A model generated the notes under the pieces. The model was not told the origin of the DNA, ran no database searches, and saw only the letters and a list, made by a program, of their open reading frames with translations. From assembly GCA_030038095.1 (NCBI GenBank), contig JASHPK010000020.1, positions 1-35,778 on the forward strand: DNA of 35,778 nt, given 5' to 3'. Source of the stretch: Thermoplasmata archaeon (GTDB taxonomy: Archaea > Thermoplasmatota > Thermoplasmata > Lutacidiplasmatales > UBA184). The translations under genes and the position numbers were made by a program. Every line of letters starts with the position of its first letter. Positions within the stretch are counted from its first letter, which is position 1. Of this stretch, positions 30,453-35,778 are shown piece by piece.

Positions 30453-31403
30453 CTACGAGTTCCGCGGCCCCGTCGGAGCCGGGGAGGGCGGCGCGAGGAT
30501 CCGAGCGGCCAGGGCCTCGACGACCTCGTCCGCGTCGTTGGGCATCGGAACCCGGTGGTAGCCGAGTCCCTCGCGTTCCGCGAACTCGCGGACCACGACG
30601 TCGAGATCGTAGAGGACCTCGAGGTGATCGAAGACGAACCCGAACGAGGCGACGACCTGGCTCCGGGCACCGCGCGCCCTCCACTCGAGCATCACGTCGG
30701 TGATGTCCGGTCCGAGCCACGGCTCGGTGGTGTTGCCCGCGCTCTGGAACGTGAACGACCAGCGGGCCAGCTCTGCACGGCGCGCGATCGCCTCCGAGGT
30801 CTCCCGAAGGATCTCGGGGTACGGGTCGCCCCGGTCCCGCATCCGCTGGGGGAGGCTATGGGCGGAGAGGAGGACCGCCTCCGACGGGTCGGAGCGCCGG
30901 GCGAGCTCGGTTCGGATCGCGCGGTCCCAGTACCCGATCCAGTTCGGGTCGAGATGCCAGCCGAGACGCACGTCGACGTCCACCGGCGTCGCGGCGGCCC
31001 GGATCCCCTCCGCGACCCCCTCCTGGTACGGTTCGCTGATCCAGGTGGACGCGTAGGGCGACAGAGGCACGGCGATGAGCCGACGAACGCCGTCGCGCGC
31101 GGCGGCGGGGATGACGTCCCGCAGTGCCGGTCGACCGTGTTTGACGCCGAGGTAGACCCGGGCTCCCGGCGGCTCGCGCGCGAGCCGCCGCTCGAGCTTG
31201 TCTCGCAGCGAGGCGAGAATCCGGTTCTGGGGCGAGCCGCCGATCCGCGCGTAGCGGCGGACGTACTCGGCCACGACTTCGTCCGACGGGCGACGGCCGT
31301 GCAGGACCTCCGAGAGGTACTCCGGCAGGTCCTCCGCTCCGTTCGGGCTTCCGTATCCCATGAGGAGTACGGCCGTTCCTTCGGGGATTCGAGAGGGGCT
31401 CAT
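30453..31403 (-). CDS. hemH: Ferrochelatase (likely coproporphyrin ferrochelatase)
   Basis: The 316-residue enzyme inserts Fe2+ into a porphyrin. Evidence is VLLMGYGSP at the start, YARIGGSPQN, PLSPYAS, the catalytic His182 in LSAHSLPQRM, and the conserved Glu227 in TEPWLGPDI, with FGFVFDHLEVLYDLD near the C-terminus. Since hemQ is in the same operon, the substrate is probably coproporphyrin III (CpfC activity) and not protoporphyrin IX. The ATG at 31403 overlaps the hemE stop by four bases. The frame stays open far upstream but that part is a shadow of hemE. It is the last gene of the operon. Confidence 0.93.
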   Translation of the reverse strand: MSPSRIPEGTAVLLMGYGSPNGAEDLPEYLSEVLHGRRPSDEVVAEYVRRYARIGGSPQNRILASLRDKLERRLAREPPGARVYLGVKHGRPALRDVIPAAARDGVRRLIAVPLSPYASTWISEPYQEGVAEGIRAAATPVDVDVRLGWHLDPNWIGYWDRAIRTELARRSDPSEAVLLSAHSLPQRMRDRGDPYPEILRETSEAIARRAELARWSFTFQSAGNTTEPWLGPDITDVMLEWRARGARSQVVASFGFVFDHLEVLYDLDVVVREFAEREGLGYHRVPMPNDADEVVEALAARILAPPSPAPTGPRNS

Positions 31404-32440
31404 CGTCCAGGTTGCTCCCGGCCCACGGCGTGCACGAGCTCGACCAGCTCCCGCACCCGCTCGGGGTCCGTGGCCGGGAGCACACCGTGGCCCAAGTTGA
31501 AGACATGGGCCCGCCCGGCGGGCACCTCCTCCAGCACCCGGCGGGCCTCCCGGCCGACCGTCGCGCCGTCGCCGAGGAGGACCCCCGGGTCCAGGTTCCC
31601 CTGGAGCGCGATCGCCGGACCGACGCGGGCGCGGACCCGGCCGAGCGGCTCCCGCCAGTCGACCCCGAGGGCGTCCGCGCCGGTGCGGGCGAGCGACTCG
31701 AGGAGGTGGGAGGAGCCCGTGGAGAAGTAGATCGTCGGCCGTCCGAGCGAGCGTACCTCGCGGAGGATGGTCCGGATCGGCTCGAGCAGATGCCGCTCGA
31801 ACACGGCGCAGGAGACCGCTCCGACCCACGTGTCGAAGACCTGGAGGGCGGCGGCCCCGCTCTCCGCCTGCAGCCGAAGGTAGTCGACGGTCATCTCGGC
31901 CAACCGGTCGATCAGGCGGTCGAACGTCGCCGGGTCGGAGTAGAGGAGCCGTTTGGTCTCCGCGTACTCCCGGGAGGGTCCCCCTTCGATCAGGTAGGCC
32001 GCGAGCGTGAACGGTCCCCCGGCGAAGCCGATGATCGGCCGTTCGCCCTCGAGCTCGAGGAACCGCTCGATCGCCTTCCCGACGAACGGCACGGAGGCTC
32101 GGGCGTCGAACTCGGTCAGGGCCTCGACGTCGGCGCGGGAGCGGATCGGATGGGCCACGACCGGTCCGCGACCGGGATCGATCGAGAACGGGACCCCGAG
32201 GCCCAGGAACGGGAGCGAGATGTCCGCGAAGACGACCCCGGCGTCGACGTCGTAGCGCCGAACGGGCTCGAGGGTCACTTCGGCCGCGAGCTCGGGGGTC
32301 CGGGCGATCTCGAGGATCGGGTGGGCCGCGCGGAGGGCTCGATACCCCGGCAGATGACGACCGGCCTGGCGCATCAGCCAGATGGGCGTCGTGTCGGTCT
32401 CCTCGCCGCGAAGCGCCCGCACGAGGCGATCGCGCCTCAC
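31400..32440 (-). CDS. hemE: Uroporphyrinogen-III decarboxylase
   Basis: HemE removes four carboxyl groups from uroporphyrinogen III to give coproporphyrinogen III. The 346-residue protein is a full-length match: the signature PIWLMRQAGRHLPGYR near residue 18, VVFADISLPFLGLG, GFAGGPFTLAAYLIEG, and GNLDPGVLLG plus HVFNLGHGVLPATDPE in the C-terminal half. Its presence separates this organism from archaea that make heme only from siroheme, which do not need HemE. The start GTG at 32440 overlaps the hemL stop by four bases (GTGA), and the stop overlaps hemH, so translation is coupled. Confidence 0.96.
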   Translation of the reverse strand: MRRDRLVRALRGEETDTTPIWLMRQAGRHLPGYRALRAAHPILEIARTPELAAEVTLEPVRRYDVDAGVVFADISLPFLGLGVPFSIDPGRGPVVAHPIRSRADVEALTEFDARASVPFVGKAIERFLELEGERPIIGFAGGPFTLAAYLIEGGPSREYAETKRLLYSDPATFDRLIDRLAEMTVDYLRLQAESGAAALQVFDTWVGAVSCAVFERHLLEPIRTILREVRSLGRPTIYFSTGSSHLLESLARTGADALGVDWREPLGRVRARVGPAIALQGNLDPGVLLGDGATVGREARRVLEEVPAGRAHVFNLGHGVLPATDPERVRELVELVHAVGREQPGR

Positions 32441-33747
32441 GGCCGCACCGCCCGAGCGGCGCGCAGCCCCGCCTTGACGGCGGCCGCGGCCCGCTCAAGG
32501 TCCGAAGGACGGACCGCCGCCGAGACGAACGTCGTCTCGAGCGCGGACGGGGGAAGGTACACGCCTTCATCCAGGGCCGCGTGGAAGAAGCGCGCGTACC
32601 GGGCCCGGTTCGAGCGCTCGGCGCTCGGGAGGTCGAGGACCGGACCCGGGGCGAAGAACACCCCCAGCATGGAACCGACGCGCTGGACCGTGAACGGGGA
32701 TAGGCGCGCCTGCTCCGCCTCGAGCCGGAGCCGTTCCTCCAGCGCCGCGCCCTCCCGTTCGAGGGTGGCATAGACGCGATCGGTCAGCCGGTCGAGCATG
32801 GCGATCCCCCCGGCCATCGCGAGCGGATGACCCGAGAGCGTGCCGGCCTGGTAGACCGGACCGAGGGGGGCGACCATCTCCATCACGGCGCGGCGGCCTC
32901 CGTAGACCCCGACCGGCATCCCTCCGCCCACGACCTTCCCGAGGGTCACGAGGTCGGCGGCGAGGCCGAGCGATTCGTGGACGGTCCCCCGACGCAGACG
33001 GAATCCGGTGATCACCTCGTCCGCGATCACGAGGGCCCCGTGGCGGTGCGCGAGGGACGAGACCGACGCGAGGAAGCCGGGCCGCGGGGGGACGACCCCC
33101 ATGTTCCCCGCCACCGGTTCGATCACGACCGCCGCGATGGCGGAACCGTGCCGCTCGAACAGCTGCGCCAGATGGTCCGGATCGTTGTACCGGCCCACCA
33201 GGGTCTCGCCCACGATCGCCCGGGGCACGCCGGCGGAATCCGGCAGCGCGTGGGTCGCCACCCCCGACCCGGCGCGGGCGAGGAGGCCGTCCGAGTGGCC
33301 GTGATACCCTCCGGCAAACTTGACGATCTTCGTTCGTCCCGTGGACCCCCGCGCGACGCGGACGGCGCTCATCACCGCCTCCGTCCCCGAGCTCACGAAC
33401 CGCAGGAGCTCGAGGGAGGGCGCGGCGCGGCGGATCCGTTCGCCGAGCTCGTGCTCGAGCGGGGTGGGGGCGCCGAAGGTGAGCCCTCGGAGCGCGGCCC
33501 GTCGAACGGCGGCGACGATGCCCGGAGGCGCGTTTCCGAGGAGGTTCGCCCCCCAGGAGCCGACGAGGTCGAGGTAGCGACGCCCATCGACGTCGAACAG
33601 GTAGGCCCCTCGCCCTCGGGCGAAGAACACGGGGGCGCCGCCCACCGACCGGAACGACCGGACCGGACTATCGACGCCGCCCACGAGGACCCGGGCCGCC
33701 CGGCGCCCGAGGGCGCGGGACCGTCGTCCCGGCGAAGCCCGGTTCAC
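32437..33747 (-). CDS. hemL: Glutamate-1-semialdehyde 2,1-aminomutase
   Basis: HemL is a pyridoxal-phosphate enzyme that turns glutamate-1-semialdehyde into 5-aminolevulinate, the first tetrapyrrole precursor. The 436-residue protein has GGVDSPVRSF near the start, SSGTEAVMSAVRVAR, GGYHGHSD, ADEVITGFR, and the cofactor lysine, Lys271 in LGKVVGGGMPVG. The family uses glutamyl-tRNA, so the route is C5; glutamyl-tRNA reductase (hemA) is not in the window. The start is GTG at 33747, overlapping the hemQ stop by four bases. The frame runs further upstream, but that is antisense shadow of hemQ. Confidence 0.96.
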   Translation of the reverse strand: MNRASPGRRSRALGRRAARVLVGGVDSPVRSFRSVGGAPVFFARGRGAYLFDVDGRRYLDLVGSWGANLLGNAPPGIVAAVRRAALRGLTFGAPTPLEHELGERIRRAAPSLELLRFVSSGTEAVMSAVRVARGSTGRTKIVKFAGGYHGHSDGLLARAGSGVATHALPDSAGVPRAIVGETLVGRYNDPDHLAQLFERHGSAIAAVVIEPVAGNMGVVPPRPGFLASVSSLAHRHGALVIADEVITGFRLRRGTVHESLGLAADLVTLGKVVGGGMPVGVYGGRRAVMEMVAPLGPVYQAGTLSGHPLAMAGGIAMLDRLTDRVYATLEREGAALEERLRLEAEQARLSPFTVQRVGSMLGVFFAPGPVLDLPSAERSNRARYARFFHAALDEGVYLPPSALETTFVSAAVRPSDLERAAAAVKAGLRAARAVRP

Positions 33748-34484
33748 GGCAGGCCCTCCGCCAGGTCGAGGGCCCGACGGGCGGAGGTGAGGACGCAAGT
33801 GAAGATCGGGGTCTCGAGGGCCGTGAACCGGCTCGCCTCGCTGGGGCGCAGGTCGTTCACGAGGTCGAGGAAGTCGGCCGGACGGGAGGCTTCGAAGGCG
33901 AGGATGAACTCCATGTCGTCGAGCCCGAACGAGTAGCCGGTGTGGATGCGGACCTGCGGGTACTGGTGACCGATGCGGAAGTGCTCGCCCATGATCCGGC
34001 GGCGCTCCTCGAACGGGAGGGAGTACCATTCCCGCTTCTTCACGAACGGGTAGACGAAGAGGTACGGCAGGTCGAAGGGTCGTCGTTGGGTCTCCGAACC
34101 TTCGCCCCCATGGGCGTGGGTCCCGACGTACTCCGACCGACGGCCCATGCCGAGGTAGGAGTACGGGGTCTCGAGGTATCCGCCGAGCGGGGTCCCGAGG
34201 AGGCGGGCGTGGAGCTCCTGGAGGGGCTCGAGCTCGGGCCCGATCGACCAGACCAGGAGCTCGGCGTTCGCCTTCAACCCCGTGAGCGCGTAGGTCCGCA
34301 CCAGGACGCCCGCCGGCGGGTGCTCGAGCACGTCGACGAACCGCCGCTTCCCCTCCTGCCTCGCCTCCACCGCGAGACGTCGCCACTCCGGGAGCAGGTG
34401 GAAGAACGTGTACTTCACGAAGTCCCGAGGCTCGTCGGCCTCGGGCGCCGGTCGAGATCCGTGCGCCGGCCCCTCGTCCGTCAT
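33744..34484 (-). CDS. hemQ: Coproheme decarboxylase HemQ/ChdC (chlorite-dismutase fold)
   Basis: HemQ converts iron-coproporphyrin III into heme b by two oxidative decarboxylations. The 246-residue protein matches the chlorite-dismutase-like family: YTFFHLLPEWRRL near 25, and YLFVYPFVKKREWYSLP, with the catalytic Tyr145 and Lys149 of known ChdC enzymes, followed by RRRIMGEHFRIG, in which His168 is the likely heme ligand. LDDMEFILAFE and LRPSEASRF close the fold. The Arg of true chlorite dismutases is not required here. The ATG at 34484 overlaps the hemB stop by four bases. Its position between hemB and hemL in one operon supports a heme role. Confidence 0.93.
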   Translation of the reverse strand: MTDEGPAHGSRPAPEADEPRDFVKYTFFHLLPEWRRLAVEARQEGKRRFVDVLEHPPAGVLVRTYALTGLKANAELLVWSIGPELEPLQELHARLLGTPLGGYLETPYSYLGMGRRSEYVGTHAHGGEGSETQRRPFDLPYLFVYPFVKKREWYSLPFEERRRIMGEHFRIGHQYPQVRIHTGYSFGLDDMEFILAFEASRPADFLDLVNDLRPSEASRFTALETPIFTCVLTSARRALDLAEGLP

Positions 34485-35500
34485 CGTCCCCCCGAGGTCC
34501 AACGAGCGAAGTCCCGCGCAAAGTAGGTGATGATCAGGTCCGCTCCGGCGCGGCGGATCGCCGTCAACGTCTCCTCGACCGCCGGTCGCTCCTCCACGAT
34601 CCCGGCGGCGACGGCCGCCTTCAACGCCGCATACTCGCCGCTCACGTGGTAGGCGACGAGCGGCAGCCGGAACCGTTCGCGGGCGCGCACGAGGAGATCG
34701 AGGCTGGTGAGCGCCGGTTTCACCATCAGGAGGTCCGCCCCCTCCTCCGCGTCCCGGTCCATCTCGCGCAACGCCTCGCGCGCGTTGCGGTAATCCATCT
34801 GATACCCCCGCCGATCGCCGAACTCCGGGGCCGAACCCTCCGCCTCGCGGAACGGACCGTAGAACGCGGAGGCGTGCTTCGAGGAGTAGGCGAGGATGGC
34901 GGTCTCGGGGTGTCCGGCCCGGTCGAGCGCGGCCCGGATCCACGCCACCTGGCCGTCCATCATCGCGCTGGGGGCCACCACGTCCGCGCCGGCACGCGCG
35001 TGCGCGACGGCGACCCGGCCGAGCCGTTCGCACGTCGGGTCGTTCCGGACCTCCCCCCGTTCGACCACGCCGCAGTGGCCGTGGGAGGTGTAGGCGCACA
35101 GGCAGACGTCGGTGGCCACCACGATCTCGGGCGTCGATCGCTTGATCGCCCGCACCGCTTCGGGGACCACCCCGTCGGGGGCCCACGCGTCGCGGCCTTC
35201 GGCATCCCGGGTGCGTCCGGCCCCGAACAGGAGGACCGCGCGCACCCCCTCGGTGTCGAGCTGTCGAACGAGCGACGGCAGGTCCCGGACGGCGTACCGC
35301 TGGACGCCGGGCAGGGAGGGCACGGGCTCGGAGGGCCCCGGGCCGGCACGCACGAAGACCGGGTAGATGAGCCGCCCCGGCTCTACGCGGGTCTCCGCGA
35401 CCCACTCGCGGAGGGCCGGCGTTCGTCGAAGGCGTCGGAGCCGGACCGGCGGGCGGACGGCGGCCTCCTCCTCGGGCCCCGCTGGCCTACGCGCGGGCAT
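34481..35500 (-). CDS. hemB: Porphobilinogen synthase (5-aminolevulinate dehydratase)
   Basis: HemB joins two 5-aminolevulinates to porphobilinogen. The 339-residue protein shows the zinc triad Cys133, Cys135 and Cys143 in DVCLCAYTSHGHCG, so it is a zinc type enzyme, and the two active-site lysines, Lys208 in AYSSKHASAFYGPFR and Lys261 in LLMVKPALTSLD. LIYPVFVRAG and the GAPSAMMDGQV-like segment (VAPSAMMDGQV) are also family marks. The ATG at 35500 overlaps the end of the hemD-like gene by 14 bases; the stop overlaps hemQ. The first 22 residues are an Arg/Pro-rich addition not part of the fold. Confidence 0.96.
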   Translation of the reverse strand: MPARRPAGPEEEAAVRPPVRLRRLRRTPALREWVAETRVEPGRLIYPVFVRAGPGPSEPVPSLPGVQRYAVRDLPSLVRQLDTEGVRAVLLFGAGRTRDAEGRDAWAPDGVVPEAVRAIKRSTPEIVVATDVCLCAYTSHGHCGVVERGEVRNDPTCERLGRVAVAHARAGADVVAPSAMMDGQVAWIRAALDRAGHPETAILAYSSKHASAFYGPFREAEGSAPEFGDRRGYQMDYRNAREALREMDRDAEEGADLLMVKPALTSLDLLVRARERFRLPLVAYHVSGEYAALKAAVAAGIVEERPAVEETLTAIRRAGADLIITYFARDFARWTSGGR

Positions 35501-35778
35501 GGCGGAGCTCCCCGAGCAGGTGGCGGGTAAATCGTTGTGCAGCGGTCGAGGGGGCGATCGAGGCCCGCCGGAAGCCGTACTCCTGGGCCTTCCGAAGGGA
35601 ACGCTCCCCGAGGACGACCGTCGGGGTCACTCGCGCGAGGTGGGTAAAGCTCGGGCGATCCATTCGACGTTTGAGTTCGGTGAGGCCCGAAGGGCTGGTC
35701 ACGACCAGAAGGTCCGCGCGGGTGAGCGCGCGACGACCGCTCGCGGGGAATGACGACGGGCTCACCGCTTCGTACACG
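35487..35778 (-). CDS. hemD: Uroporphyrinogen-III synthase, C-terminal part
   Basis: The gene runs off the right edge; about 96 C-terminal residues are present. DLLVVTSPSGLTELKRRM followed by PTVVLGERSLRKAQEYG and SIAPSTAAQRF is the C-terminal half of HemD, which closes hydroxymethylbilane to uroporphyrinogen III. HemD is poorly conserved, so the call rests mainly on this pattern (a TSPSG loop, a GxxTxxxAxxxG-like strand) and on the hemB-hemQ-hemL-hemE-hemH genes behind it. The start codon is outside the window. Its stop overlaps the hemB start by 14 bases. Confidence 0.8.
   Translation of the reverse strand, partial: VYEAVSPSSFPASGRRALTRADLLVVTSPSGLTELKRRMDRPSFTHLARVTPTVVLGERSLRKAQEYGFRRASIAPSTAAQRFTRHLLGELRHARA

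Noticed and set aside
1-35778. CRISPR arrays, insertion sequences and rRNA genes
   Set aside because: I looked for regularly spaced repeats, transposase motifs, terminal inverted repeats and rRNA signatures and saw none.

Overview
The window is about 36 kb of very GC-rich DNA (my impression is near two-thirds G+C; not computed) from an archaeon, most likely a soil- or sediment-type member of the Thermoplasmatota. Archaeal signs are a stand-alone fibrillarin (FlpA), a 3-hexulose-6-phosphate synthase/RraA fusion, a bacterio-opsin-activator (HTH_10) type DNA-binding domain, an AbrB-headed PhoU-like regulator, a tRNA gene without an encoded CCA, and many genes with an AT-rich TATA-like island about 25-30 nt before the start codon, as expected for leaderless transcripts. 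The phylum is an inference; no marker tree could be made.

Layout. 1-1000: the first codons of an AbrB/PhoU regulator at the left edge, an AT-rich promoter region, a stretch without genes and a small membrane-anchored protein. 1063-1137: tRNA-Glu. 1201-5844: a complete phosphate uptake operon read leftwards, pstS-pstC-pstA-pstB-phoU. 6052-9189: truA, the HPS-RraA fusion, and an orphan DNA methyltransferase that shares one promoter island with the fusion gene.

9092-16171: the most interesting part. Seven closely packed or overlapping genes on the minus strand encode a large surface protein with Ig-like repeats, one membrane helix and an intracellular winged helix; a VirB2-like pilin; a seven-helix VirB6/CedA-like channel candidate; a PrgI-like protein; a small four-helix protein; a VirB4/CedB-like ATPase; and a 172-residue unknown. 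With no relaxase, coupling protein, integrase or obvious composition shift, this looks like a chromosomal DNA-transfer machine of the kind known as Ced/Ted in Crenarchaeota, not a conjugative element. The assignment rests on gene order, topology and ATPase motifs.

16247-29638: mixed chromosomal genes: flpA, a RidA-family protein, a zinc-ribbon protein, a DUF885 metallopeptidase, a 14-helix MFS exporter, a fusion of an HTH_10 regulator with an alkylguanine-DNA alkyltransferase (an archaeal counterpart in plan to bacterial Ada), a DmpA-type peptidase, secreted and membrane proteins of unknown role, an acetyltransferase, a GH12-like secreted protein, an M14 carboxypeptidase and a YciI-like protein.

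29751-35778: a small membrane protein, then a translationally coupled heme operon, (hemD)-hemB-hemQ-hemL-hemE-hemH. HemQ together with HemE and a ferrochelatase points to the coproporphyrin-dependent heme route, not the siroheme-dependent route usual in archaea. hemA, hemC and the coproporphyrinogen oxidase are not in the window.
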